From the NCBI GenBank assembly GCA_029204225.1, contig CM055095.1, forward strand, positions 53,655,944-53,719,943: a DNA stretch of 64,000 nt. The letters run 5' to 3'. How positions within the stretch are numbered: the stretch's first letter is position 1; each line of letters opens with the position of its first letter. Positions 45,480 to 55,765 of the stretch are shown piece after piece. This DNA comes from Diphasiastrum complanatum. Taxonomy: Eukaryota > Streptophyta > Lycopodiopsida > Lycopodiales > Lycopodiaceae. Position numbers and translations under genes: made by a program. The notes under the pieces were generated by a model. It saw nothing but the letters and a program-made list of their open reading frames with translations. It was not told the DNA's origin and made no database searches.

Positions 45480-46173
45480 GTCACTACATGGACTGCTCAG
45501 AGAAGATGTTCCAGTTGTTTTATTTTTTCAGAAAGAAGTGGTTGTATTTGAAAATGACTTAACTATTGAATCAAATGGAACATGTTTTTTCAGAGACGTT
45601 GGTACAGATAAAAGTGTGGTCCTAATGTCAAAGGTGTTTAAAATGGATTGTCCTTTGCCATACCCTTACGATGATTTTGATCGCCTAGGAGATATTTACA
45701 ACTATATGTCCATCGATGTCATTGCAAAAAAAATCTTGTGGAATAATGCAGATATTGTCAACATGAATGAACTCGTTCTTGCCAACTGTCCATTATACAA
45801 TATTTATGACATTGTTGATTGTATGAATTTTGAAAGAGTAGTAGTTTTGACTGTTAAATTCAAAGGCTACTATCCCAGTGAAAAAAACTTGCTTATTATC
45901 GTGAAGTTGACTTTACTTACAACAGAGGAAAATATTGTGAATGCCATGACGGATGACAAAGACCCTTTCTACATGCAAAACCAAACAATTTTTTTTGTTT
46001 TTCAAAACCGTCTTTGCACTCTAAAAAGAGAAAACATGTATCATGTACTAAACCATGAAATGAGTGTTTTACGTATTATTCTAAACATTCAAATAGGAAC
46101 AACATCAAGAAAATGTCGAGCCATCCTTGTGGTTCAAAAAGGGGTAGCATCCAAACAACGTCGACAAGATTAA
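45479..46173 (+). CDS. unrecognised ~231-codon open frame
   Basis: Open from the acceptor-like site to TAA at 46171-46173. The composition is protein-like (balanced hydrophobics, few low-complexity runs), e.g. L-P-Y-P-Y-D-D-F-D-R-L-G-D-I-Y, V-L-A-N-C-P-L-Y-N-I-Y-D-I-V-D-C and E-N-M-Y-H-V-L-N-H-E. An internal GTG at 45538 is unlikely to be a real start, so this looks like a 3' exon. No catalytic motif, signal peptide or transmembrane segment is evident, and no family is recognised. It could be part of a host gene or an unfamiliar transposon. ORFs downstream share its strand. Confidence 0.45.
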
Positions 46174-46191
46174 TAGATGTCAAAAACACCC

Positions 46192-46621
46192 CGTTGACTG
46201 CAATACAATAAGATCAAATAGCTATAACTTGGATAACTTGATAGGAATCGAAAATATTTTTCATAATCGTAATATGTCAAGATCAAGTAAGTATAACTCG
46301 GATATCTTGACAAAAATCGAAGATATTTCTCATGATTGTAATATGTCAAGAACAAGTAACTATAACTCGGATATCTTGATAGGAATCGAAGATATTTCTC
46401 ATTATTGTAATATGTCAAGATCAATGTATAACTCAAATATCTTAACAGATGTTGAGGATGTGGTTACTCATAATATATTCTTACAAGTGTGGAGAATGTT
46501 GGAGAGGCTATTGATTATAACAAAAATAAAATATGTCATTCTGAAATCAGCATTCAAACAAAGTGTAGTGATTTATCTTATCAATAATATTTTTGACCTC
46601 TATTGCGAATATTTTTCTTGA
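46192..46621 (+). CDS. unrecognised ORF with 69-bp tandem repeats
   Basis: Frame from ATG 46229 to 46621 (130 aa). Three to four copies of a 23-residue unit (Y-N-S-D-I-L-x-x-I-E-D-I-S-H-x-x-N-M-S-R-S) occupy 46210-46440. The opposite strand is also open through the repeat, which is expected when a 69-base unit lacks stops in both directions. Function is unknown. Confidence 0.35.
46210..46440 (+). repeat. 69-bp tandem repeat, ~3.3 copies
   Basis: Units share TATAACTYGGATAWCTTGA, ATCGAARATATTT and AATATGTCAAGA. The unit is a multiple of three, preserving frame. Confidence 0.85.
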
Positions 46622-46699
46622 AATCAACTTGTGTTCTTTCTTCTACAAGAGTTGAAAATGTTACGTGTATTAGTTTCTTTTCAAAAAAGCTGTATCACA

Positions 46700-47041
46700 C
46701 CTACAAGACATAATATCGTCAATTTTGACAAGTGTAGATACATCCACCCGACGTAATTCAAATTTTTCGGAATTCGATTTCGATGAACATAATTACACAA
46801 GCAACATATTACATGATGTTAATATGACAAACGATTCTACAAGATCAAGATGGTTACAAGCAGATGAACTTTTTAAAGATCTACAAAGAGAGTCTCAAGT
46901 ATGTCCAACATTCTTTGGAACTCCTCAAAGTTTCAAAAAAAAAATGTGTGCTTTGAGAAAGATTTGGGATCAATTCAGATGTAGAAAAATTAGTATATAC
47001 ACACAAAATAAAATGCAAATTCTAATAGAACTTGATCAAAC
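46700..47041 (+). CDS. unrecognised ORF, cut by LTR
   Basis: Frame from 46725 (possibly open slightly upstream) reads E-H-N-Y-T-S-N-I-L-H-D-V-N-M, echoing the repeat motif of the preceding ORF, then L-Q-A-D-E-L-F-K-D-L and F-F-G-T-P-Q-S-F-K-K-K. The stop at 47043 lies at the left edge of a copia LTR, so the real C-terminus is probably lost. Confidence 0.35.
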
Positions 47042-47543
47042 ATGAATCAAAATATAAATGGAAGCCAATGTTTGTACATCATTAGTACCCTACTGTATTT
47101 CACACATGTGAACATGAAAATAGCAAATATAGATCATTCTACACATCGAATTGCAAGATATCACAATTATAGTGCACCAATGGATAGTAGAACCCAAGAG
47201 AACCATGTATAAGCATGAAATGAGATAGAGAAGAGAGAAGATCTGCTTCTCCATGAGTTACATCCTTTTATAGGAGGTCCAAACCCTATTTGACAGCTTG
47301 GCTTTCCTTCCAAAATGTAAACCCTACTATTTTTGGGTCTAGATTCAATGTACCCAATATTTATATTTGAATCTACTCAAACTCGACTACCAACTTTCCC
47401 ACACTTTCAAAAAGTATTTATTCAAATGAAATTTAGACTAATTAACTTTGAAAAGTCAAACTCTAAGTCTAATATAAAGTTGGCCTCAATTTGTCAAATA
47501 TAAAAATGTAACAAATATGATTAAACTAGTTGAATTTCTCACA
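47042..47543 (-). mobile_element. copia 3' LTR (~500 bp)
   Basis: The right edge is certain (TTTCTCACA followed by a PPT and pol stop). The left edge is near TGAATCAAAATAT at 47043. It contains TTCACACATGTGAA (47100), a one-base variant of the CACACGTGTG palindrome, and on the minus strand a TATAAAAGGA promoter-like box near 47267. It is the same broad family as 11356-12000 and 13113-13959. Confidence 0.75.
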
Positions 47544-49079
47544 CTCCCTCTTCAACTAGTTTTATCATAGACTTTGATAACACTCCAAGTGAAGTCATAT
47601 GCTTCATAAACAAGTCCTTTGTGAAGATATCAGCTACATGTTCCCTTGAGGGGACATGTTGAAGCTCCACCTCCTTTGCAATGACTTGCTCCCTTTTAAA
47701 ATGATATTGCACCTCAATATGCTTGCTCCTAGCATGAAAGATAGGATTGGATGCCAATCTTTGGGCTATTGATTGTCACAAAATAGGATTGGGCTCATCC
47801 TTGATCCATACCATCTCCTTTGTGCAATGTGTAAGAGCTTTGTACTCGGCCTCACTAGATGACAATGATATAGTGGCTTGTTTCTTCAACATCCATGATA
47901 TAGTTGCATCACCTATGAAAATACAATGAGCACCAATGGATTTCATATCCATTATATCTCCAGCATGGTCCGAATTTGAGAATCCTCAAAGGTTAGGTGA
48001 TGATCCCTCATACAGTATGCCAAAATCTCGAGTTCCAATGATATACCTCAAAACTCGTTTTCCTAGCTTCCAATGCTCCTCACTAGGATCTTGCATGAAT
48101 TGACTCAATCTTCCAACACAATAACGTAGATATTGTCTAGCAATGGTTAGATAGATGAGTGAACCAACTAGCTTTCTATAAAGAGTAATGTCCTTGAAGG
48201 ATCTTTCACTACCTCTTATAGTTAGATTTACATGATACTCCATAGGTGTATCAGTAACTATTGCATCTACCATATGAAGTCTTTCTAGAATAGAATTAGC
48301 ATAATTCTCTTGACAAATAAAAGTATATTGAGAAGATCTAATGAGTCCTATTCCCAAAATGTAATGCAAGTTTCCAAGATCATGCACCTCAGATTCCTTC
48401 TTAAGAGCACTCTTGATATCCTCCACATCTTAATTGTCTCCACCACTCAAGATCATATCATCCACATAGATTAGAAAAATGGTAACATCATTTTCAGCAA
48501 ACATATAATAAAGTGAATGATCATACTCACTCATAACAAAGCCTTGAGAGAGTAAAAAAGTGTTAAGCTTAGCATACAAACTCCTTGGTGCTTGCTTAAG
48601 GCCCTTTGTAGTAGACACACATGATTTGGCTTTGTTGATGAAATGTAGCTCTTGGGTTGCTCCATGTACATTTCTTCCTCAACATCACCATTCAAGAATG
48701 CATTTGTAATATCCATTTGCCATAGATCCCATCCATGAAGTGTAGCAAGTGAGATGATGACTTGAATGCTTACCATCTTTGCCATGGGTGCAAAGGTCTC
48801 ATCATAGTCAATCCCTTGTTCTTGAGCATATCCTTTTGCCACCAACCTTGTCTTGTACTTGTTGATAGATCCATCTTGGTTTGTCTTCACCTTGAAGATC
48901 CATTTGCATTTGAATAGCTTTCTTGTCCTTAGGTAACTCCACCAATCTCCATGTTCCATTCTTCATAAGGGCTTGATACTCAAGATCCATTGCTTTGGAT
49001 CCACTCCTCTTCTTTCCTTGCTTCATCTACACTTGTAGGTTCATCAAAAGAGGTTAGGAAAGCAACATAATTTCCAAAA
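47539..49079 (-). pseudogene. copia RT and RNase H (proximal copy)
   Basis: In minus-strand order from 49026: D-L-E-Y-Q-A-L-M-K-N-G-T-W, K-C-K-W-I-F-K-V-K-T-N-Q-D-G-S, K-G-Y-A-Q-E-Q-G-I-D-Y-D-E-T-F-A-P, M-D-I-T-N-A-F-L-N-G-D, G-L-K-Q-A-P-R-S-L-Y, F-L-I-Y-V-D-D-M-I-L-S (active site). Then come Y-R-K-L-V-G-S-L-I-Y-L-T, a broken stretch, and 47757-47539 with N-P-I-F-H-A-R-S-K-H-I-E and A-D-I-F-T-K-D-L. There are frameshifts near 48900, 48620 and 48420. The terminal stop lies just before the PPT. Confidence 0.9.
47544..47553 (-). promoter_or_regulatory. polypurine tract
   Basis: The minus strand reads GAAGAGGGAG immediately before the LTR start TGTGAGAAATTC. Confidence 0.7.
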
Positions 49080-49990
49080 ACTATAGAGAGTAATGTCCTT
49101 GAAGGATCATTCACTACCTCTTATAATTAGCTTTACATGAGACTCCATAGGTGTATCACAAGCTTTTGCATCTACCATATGAAATCTTTCTAGAATATAA
49201 TTAGCATACTTCTCTTGACAAATGAAATTAGATTGAGAAAAACTAATGACTTCTATTCCCAAAATGTAATGCAAGTTACTAAGATCATGCACCTCAAATT
49301 CCTTCTTAAGAGCACTCTTGATATCCTCCACATCTTGATTGTCTCCACCACTCAAGATGATATCATCCACATAGATTAGCAAGATGATAACATCATTTTC
49401 AGCAAACCTATAATAAAGTGAATGAACATACTCACTCATAACAAAGCCTTGAGAGAGTAAAAAAGTATTAATATTAGCATGCCAACACCTTGGTGCTTGC
49501 TTAAGGCCATACAAACTCTTTTGTAGTAGACACACATGATTTGGCTTTTGTTGGTGAAATGTAGCTCTCGGGTTGCTCCATGTACACTTCCTCCTCAAGA
49601 TCACCATTCAAGAATGCATTTGTAATGTCCATTTTCCATAGATACCATCCATAAAGTGTAGCAAGTGAGATGATGACTCGAATGCTTACCATCTTTGCCA
49701 CGGGTGCAAAGGTCTCATCATAGTCAATCTCTTGTTCTTGAGCAAATCCTTTTCCCACTAACCTTGCCTTGTACTTATTCATAGATCCATCTTGGTTTGT
49801 CTTCACCTTGAAGATCCATTGGCATCCAATAGATTTCTTGTCCTTAGGTACTCCACCAATCTCCATGTTCCATTCCTCAAGATCCATTGCTTGGATCCAC
49901 TCCTCTTCTTTCCTTGCTTCATCTACACATGTAGGTTCATCAAAAGAGGTTAGGAAAGAAAAATTATTTCTAGAAACTACTTGTTTACGC
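48180..49990 (-). repeat. ~0.9-kb tandem duplication within copia pol
   Basis: The block from F-L-T-S-F-D-E-P-T-(C/S)-V-D-E-A-R-K-E-E-E-W through the RT to S-F-K-D-I-T-L-Y is present twice head to tail. The same plus-strand sequence AGTAATGTCCTTGAAGGATC occurs at about 48186 and 49087, giving a period of ~900 bases. Confidence 0.85.
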
Positions 49991-50160
49991 TTTTCATCAT
50001 ATGTGAGCCTTGAAGGTACTTGTCTTTCCCTTGATGTTCTCCTTGGATTTTGACTTGATGAAGGTCCATCATCATCACCATCTAAAGTAGGATCCTTTAC
50101 ATCAATATCAAGAATGTTACATCCATCCACATCATCATCAATAGTACTTGAAGACACTTT
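49080..50160 (-). pseudogene. copia RT (distal copy) and integrase-RT linker
   Basis: 50157-49501 reads an acidic/serine linker, S-R-L-T-Y-D-E-K-R-K, C-Q-W-I-F-K-V-K-T-N-Q-D-G-S, T-F-A-P-V-A-K-M and M-D-I-T-N-A-F-L-N-G-D. After a frameshift near 49590, 49607-49107 gives L-Y-G-L-K-Q-A-P-R-C-W, L-L-I-Y-V-D-D-I-I-L-S and D-T-P-M-E-S-H-V-K. It ends in I-T-L-Y at the duplication junction near 49080, so it has no RNase H of its own. Confidence 0.92.
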
Positions 50161-51287
50161 TGGAATGTTCCCCTAATTAAAAATGACATCTCTACCAACA
50201 ATCACTTTGTTAGTGGTAGGATTGTAAACCTTGTAGGCCTTACTCACCTCACTATATCCAACAAAAATACCTTTCCTTGAAGATGGATCCTCCTTGGTCC
50301 TATCATCAAGAGTAATGTTGAAATAGCATGTGCATCCAAAAGTTCTTAGAAGGTTGACACTCGGCCTCCTCTTGAATAGCATCTCAAAAGGTGTCCTTCC
50401 ATCCAAAATAGCACTCGGCCACCTATTGCACAAGAAATTGGCACACAACAAAGCTTGATCCTAAAATGGTTTATCAAGATTAGCACTTAACCTCGTGGCT
50501 TTAGCACTTTCACATAAAGTCCTATTTTTTCTTTCAACCACTCCATTTTGTTGTGGAGTCCTTGGTGTTTTATACTCCCTCTTGATCCCATGCTCATCAC
50601 AAAAGGCCTTGAACTTGGTAGATATGTACTCACCACCATTGTCACTTCTTAAGCACTTAATTCTTGTGGAAAATTGGTCCTCCCTTGCATTCTTGGACTT
50701 AACAAAGACATCATACACTTCATCTTTGCTCTTTAGTTGATAGATCCAACAAAATCTACTAAAATCGTCAATGAAAGTTAGATAGATCTTAGCTCCACTA
50801 TTGCTAATTGTAGTAACTCCATGAATATCCAAATGTACAAGTTGAAAAAGCTTTGTAGATCTAGATGTAGACCTAGCATAAGGTAGTCTATGTGACTTAG
50901 ACAAAGCACAAGACTCACAAACATGATTGATGCCATTTAAGAAACTTGAAAGACCTATCACAACCTTCTTTCTAGCCATTACCTCCAATGACTTGAAGTT
51001 GAGGTGTCCCATCCTTTTACGCCAAACCTCTTGAATAGGTATTGCTCTCTTGCAACACATCCAACTTGGTTAGCAATAACACAAGCATCTAGTTTGAACA
51101 ACTTCCCTTGCCTTTCACCTTTTTCAATCAAGACATCCTTCCTTTTGATCGTACAAGCATCTCCATCAAACTCAACCTTGAGGCCTTTACTTAACAGTTG
51201 ACTCACACTAAGCAAATTCTTGGTAACAGATGGAATAAACAAGAAATCTTCAAAATGAACATTCCTATTTGTAGAGAGAGAAATAGG
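50161..51287 (-). pseudogene. copia pre-integrase and integrase
   Basis: 51287 downward: N-L-L-S-V-S-Q-L, R-Q-G-K-L-F-K-L-D. From 51060: V-W-R-K-R-M-G-H-L-N with C-x-x-C (zinc finger), L-V-H-L-D-I-H-G (Asp), F-I-D-D-F-S-R-F-C-W, L-R-S-D-N-G-G-E-Y (Asp), T-P-Q-Q-N-G-V-V-E-R-K-N-R (Glu). After a stop near 50460: R-T-P-F-E-M-L-F-K-R-R-P-S, F-G-C-T-C-Y-F, K-G-I-F-V-G-Y-S and N-K-V-I-V-G-R-D-V-I-F. The catalytic residues are all present. A stop/frameshift at 51040-51060 and another at ~50455 break it. Confidence 0.93.
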
Positions 51288-51987
51288 TGTGAAGAATTGC
51301 CAAAAATTGACAAATCTAGCTTGATCAAAAAGTATGTAGTATAATGTAAATTTTGTACATAAGTGGATTCCACACATGTGAGGCCAAGATGCCACATGGC
51401 AAACCACTCCTAATGTATGTTAGGTCAATTCAAGAGAGTTAGTCATGTCTATTTGGTGGTCATCCCTACTTTATAGGACCTACACCTAAGTTTGAGGTGA
51501 AAATTTGACCAACTAGCTACCTACCAAGCATAAGTCTAGGATCTAGGCTAGGGTTTCATTTTAGGGCAAGAAGGGTGAGTTAACTTCCTTATTACATGCT
51601 GGAAATCCACCTAAATTCAAGAAGGAAGTCGAATTTGCTATTTATTCCAAGCTCTCATAGTGAGAAGATAGAAAATTTTTGGAGCTCATTGGCAATCTCA
51701 AGCTAGTTCACTATGTACATTGAGTTTTTGTTATCCAAATGAAACCAAATCAATTTCTACATGTTTCTCAGGTTGAAGGCCGTATAAGGCCTGTAGTACA
51801 CACGTGTGGGCTCGGATTTCAATGTTGATCAAGTCTTTTGATTGTTAATGCTTGTTGTTTGTCAAATTGCCAATCTAGATCAACTTTTTTGTGTCTATTT
51901 TTTTTATAGATTGTTAAGCAAGCATCCAATCACTCTTGTGGATCTTTTGTAGATCCATTTATGGTACTAAAGTACAGTACTTTCACA
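51288..51987 (+). mobile_element. solo LTR (700 bp) with 5-bp target duplication ATAGG
   Basis: TGTGAAGAATTGCC at 51288 and GTACTTTCACA ending 51987, flanked by ATAGG at 51283-51287 and 51988-51992. Removing it plus one ATAGG restores the copia protease frame (I-G-T-I-P-I-S-L-S-T-N). No PBS, PPT or internal region is present. Its 3' part resembles 52886-53205. It has a CACACGTGTG palindrome at 51799-51808. Confidence 0.93.
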
Positions 51988-52511
51988 ATAGGAATTGTGC
52001 CAATCCCTTTGATTGCACACTCACCATCATTGGCCGTGTAGATCACCCTCTTGTCATCTCCATATGCCACCAAACAAGTGAAGTACTCTTTGTGAAAAGT
52101 CATGTGTGAACTTGCTCCACTATCAATCCACCATGGATTTAGATCTCCATCATTAGCAAGAATACATGAAGACATCACAAAAGCATCATCATTTGCATCT
52201 TGGACATCCAAACCATCCTCATCAAGAGTAAGATTACCTTGCTTGTCTCCTTGATCTCTCTTCTTCTTGTAGCACTCACTTGCAAAGTGTCCTTTGATTC
52301 CACAATAGAAGCACTTGAGCTTTGATCTATCCTTCATTTTTCCACTTGAAGAAGCATGCACTTGATCTTGCCCTTTAGACCACTTACCTTTTCTTTTGCC
52401 CTTGAGTTTTCCCTTTGTGAACATAGCCTCCTCTTGAAGTGTTGATGTAGATCCGCCTCTTGCTTGAAGCCCATATTTTTCATTGATCAAGATCTCTTGA
52501 AGATCAATCAA
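51988..52511 (-). pseudogene. copia gag end and protease
   Basis: From 52511: a Gag C-terminal linker, K-L-K-C-F-Y-C-G-I-K-G-H-F-A-S-E-C-Y (intact CCHC knuckle with Gly, no stop), then P-W-W-I-D-S-G-A-S-S-H-M-T (protease) and I-K-G-I-G-T-I-P-I up to the solo LTR. The frame is open through gag-pro here. The Gag N-terminus is cut near 52511, next to a plus-strand integrase fragment. Confidence 0.92.
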
Positions 52512-52619
52512 ACTTCAAATTGAGTGAGTGAGAGAAGAAATAGATCTCTTTGTGAGTGCTAAGGCGTTAAGGCCACATGCTTCTCTATCCAAACCATTTT
52601 GGGGTGAAACAATAACTTG

Positions 52620-52885
52620 TTCTAATTATTTGTGCAATAGATTGCCTAACTAAGCCATTGGAGGAATCACACCATTTGAAGCTCTATTTGGAGAGAAGCC
52701 CAATCTCAAGGATCTCAAAGTTTTTGGATCCACTTGCTATGTACACCAATCCTTGGATAAGAGGAAGAAGGATGATGCAACATCCATCAAAGGCATCTTT
52801 GTGGGATATGGTGAGAATAACAAAGAATATAGAGCCTTCAATCCCATCACTAGCAAGGTGATAGTGAGTAGAGAATTTAATTTTT
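52620..52885 (+). pseudogene. copia integrase C-terminal fragment
   Basis: The correct plus-strand frame reads G-G-I-T-P-F-E-A-L-F-G-E-K-P-N-L, V-F-G-S-T-C-Y-V-H, K-G-I-F-V-G-Y-G-E-N-N-K-E-Y-R-A-F and K-V-I-V-S-R-E-F. The overlapping long frame starting at 52658 is out of phase and not real. It runs directly into LTR-like sequence, so RT and RNase H are deleted. Confidence 0.85.
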
Positions 52886-53205
52886 TATTAGTGAGGAGAT
52901 AGAAACATTTTGGAGCCTCAAGGAGAAACTCGAGTTTTCTCTCTATCCAATGAAACCCAGCTTTGGTACACTTCAAACTCTGTCTATAGGCCGTACTACA
53001 GCCTAAATTTCACACGTGGGAACTTGGATTATAGTTTTTGATCAATGCTCTAATTGTCTCTACTTGTTTTCTATCAAGCTGCTAAACTAGATCTTGTTCT
53101 CTGATGACTAGTATCTGATAGATTGTTTAACAAGCATACAATCAACCTCGTGGATCATTCAAAGATCCATTTATGGTCCTTAGTACTGTACTTTTAACAC
53201 CAAAG
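52886..53205 (+). mobile_element. LTR 3' portion
   Basis: It resembles the last ~330 bases of the solo LTR at 51288-51987 (GTGAGRAGATAGAAA, GGCCGTA, CACACGTG, AACAAGCATACAATCA, AAGATCCATTTATGGT, GTACTTT). The 5' portion is missing. Confidence 0.6.
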
Positions 53206-54892
53206 AAGAAACTATACATACAATGTATTTTATTTTTTTAAAGTACAGTTGCTATGTGAGCTTGGAGTGGGAAACTGTTTTTTATGTGGTTGTTACTATG
53301 TTTCATAATCAGTGATTATGTTTAGAGCAAATCTTAACTTGGTATCAAAGTCATACAGGGAGTGTGTGGTATATAGTAGTCGTTGAAGAGAGCTTCGAGA
53401 GAACAATTTTTTAAGAGTTTGGGATTTACTATGCATTGTTTTGGGCTTACAGAATCCTGGCAAGCTCAACTAGGGATCCTTAGCATGTGCATAGCAACAG
53501 ATAGTTCAAAAATGGGCAAAATTTGAGAATTTTGTAGTTAATTTCTGAAAAGAAAAAATCGGGCCAAGGTTACAAGTTTTTCAAAAACTCGACAATAACC
53601 TCACCATCCGTACACTGTTTTGGATGTCGTAAGGATAAAAAGGTAGCTATTCTAGCCCACTCAATAGCCATGAAAAAATTCTAAACTTTTTGTTGGAGAA
53701 TTGCCAATTATCAAAGAACCTAGTGGTTTTTTGCGAAAAGAAAAAGGTGAAAAAAAAAAGGTGAAAAAAAATAAAAGAAAAAATCTATTTCTCGAGTTCG
53801 GCTTATCTCATTGTTTCTCCATGGTTTTTGACAATTGAATGCTATAGGGACTCATAATAGGTAGGGTGCCGTTGGTCTAGGCCTCAAACGACATTGAAAG
53901 TGCTCAAAAATTGAATGAGATCAGCCAAAGGAAGGAGTGGAGGGCAGCCACAAGCATAGGAGAGAGTTCTTGCATTCACTTGAAGAAGATGTAGTGTAAA
54001 AGAGTGTTAAGGTGTTCTAAGTGTCCACTTCAATGCCCAAATGCACTCCCAACCACAAGATTGCAGCCCACATTCACCAATGGTTATGATTTAACATTGA
54101 TTTGGTGGACTAGATGGAGTTCTTTGGTTTCAATGGCCAAGATTAACTTGAAGGGACCCGAAGTGCCTTGAAGAGCACAAAAACCTTCTTCATTAAAAAA
54201 ATTCAGTTTGAAGGGACCCCAGACCCAAAATTTCTTGAAGAGTGAAGTTTCTTCACTATGAAAAAATAGTTCATTTTCTAAAAAGGCCCTTATTTCCACC
54301 TCCTTTAACTGTTTTGGACCAAACGAAAGGCTACAGACTCCAAACAAAGGGCACCTAGACTGTGTCTACAAGTATGATACCGCAAAATAGGGTGTTAACT
54401 ACAAAAAAAGTGCTTAGTGAACACCAAAAGTGGTTTCACCCCTTTTGGGAGCACCGAGGTAGGAGTGTGTGCCTAAAGGCATTTTTGAAACGGGAACCAT
54501 CTTGCTTCCGATTTAGTGATAAAGTGGTGGGCTAAAAAGTGCAGGTCATTATTTTTGAATTATCGCCAGTGGCTTCGGCATACTCTTTTTAGCCTACAGG
54601 TGGAGTTTTAGACATTTTGGAGATGGAAGATATGGGAGAGTCCATTTTGAGAAAAAAAAAAATTGGACAAGATTTGCATTTTCTCAGAAGTTGCTTGTTG
54701 ATAAGCGGCAAAAAATGCAAAAAAGACGACATTGCATTTTTACACATAATTCTTGACAAGCGACAATGTCGCAAAAAGGTGACATTGTAATTTTACTCAT
54801 TATTTTTTATAGTGCTAATTGACTATGGCAATATTGTCGGGTTTTGTAGAGAGAGAAAATCCGACGGAGAATAATCCAACATTCTTGAGATG
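53206..54892 (+). other. non-coding retroelement leader with PBS-like site
   Basis: TTGGTATCAAAGTCATACAG near 53339 resembles a plant retroelement PBS (TGGTATCAGAGC). It would make 53340-54892 the leader of the gag fragment starting at 54893. Paired GACATTG/CAATGTCGC motifs occur near 54728-54790, as at 35.87 kb. No coding seen. Confidence 0.4.
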
Positions 54893-55240
54893 AATGATGT
54901 TTTGGATATTGTTATAGGTTTGTAGGAGAGGCCAGCAACACAACAAGATCAAATGAGGTATAATAAGAGGGCCAAAAGGGCTCTACACATGATCAAGATG
55001 AATGGTACCAATGAGCTTCTCAAGGAGGTTGGTAAGAGTACTTCATCTAAGGATGTTTGGGATTCATTGAAGAAGCTTTATGAATCCAAGTCTACCTCTA
55101 GAGTGTTGACTCTAAGAAGGAAAACATTTTTCTTATTTGAAAAAGAGTGAAGAAAGTCCAAATACTTTTATTTTGAGGATGAAAGCATTGAATGATGAGT
55201 TGGCTTGCATTGATGAGAGCATTAAGGAAGGAAAGCAAGG
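54893..55240 (+). pseudogene. copia gag fragment
   Basis: It reads M-N-D-V-L-D-I-V-I-G, then K-R-A-K-R-A-L-H-M-I-K-M-N, N-E-L-L-K-E-V, D-V-W-D-S-L-K-K-L-Y-E-S-K-S-T-S-R-V-L-T-L and, shifted, L-R-M-K-A-L-N-D-E-L. It has a stop near 54927 and a frameshift near 55145. The N-terminal W-K motif is absent. Confidence 0.82.
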
Positions 55241-55284
55241 GTTTATGGACATGACAACTCTCTCTTTATGCCATTAGAACTACA

Positions 55285-55765
55285 AAAGTCAATAAACTTA
55301 TTGGAGATATATTCACCTCCATTATCACTCCTTAATACCTTAATCTTGGTACTAAGTTGATTTTCTACCAAATCTTGAACTTTACAAAAGAATCAAACAC
55401 CATTGATTTGCTAGACAAGAGGTACATCCAACAATATCTAGGATAGTCATCAATGAAGATTACATAATGTTTGGCACCACCATTAGACTCATGTGAAAAT
55501 CTATGAACATCTGAATGGATGAGTTCAAGAGGAGAGCTTGATCTTGATGTAGATCTTGAGAAGGGTAGTTTGTGAGCCTTTGAGAGGTTGCATGCTTCAC
55601 ATCTCTTCCAACACTTTGACAAATGCTTGGGGAGTCCAACTACAAGCTCCTTTGAGACCATAGATTCCATGGCTTTGAAGTTGGGGTGGCCCAACCTTTT
55701 TGTGGAGCCTCATGATCCCACATTATCCAAGTTTTTGTTACATATTGTAAAAATTTTCAATTTTT
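55285..55765 (-). pseudogene. copia pre-integrase and integrase start
   Basis: It reads R-L-G-H-P-N-F-K-A-M, C-E-A-C-N-L-S-K-A-H-K-L-P-F, L-I-H-S-D-V-H (Asp), F-I-D-D-Y-P-R-Y-C-W. A frameshift near 55365 leads to a decayed Y-G-V-I-M-E-V-N. It is opposite in strand to the gag fragment beside it, so the junction at 55240-55285 joins two insertions. Confidence 0.85.

Noticed and set aside
46170-46436. 88-codon minus-strand tyrosine-rich repeat protein
   Set aside because: It is the antisense of the 69-bp repeat; repeats lacking stops in one frame are often open on both strands.
52658-52861. 67-codon plus-strand frame
   Set aside because: Wrong phase; the neighbouring phase of the same strand encodes copia integrase motifs.
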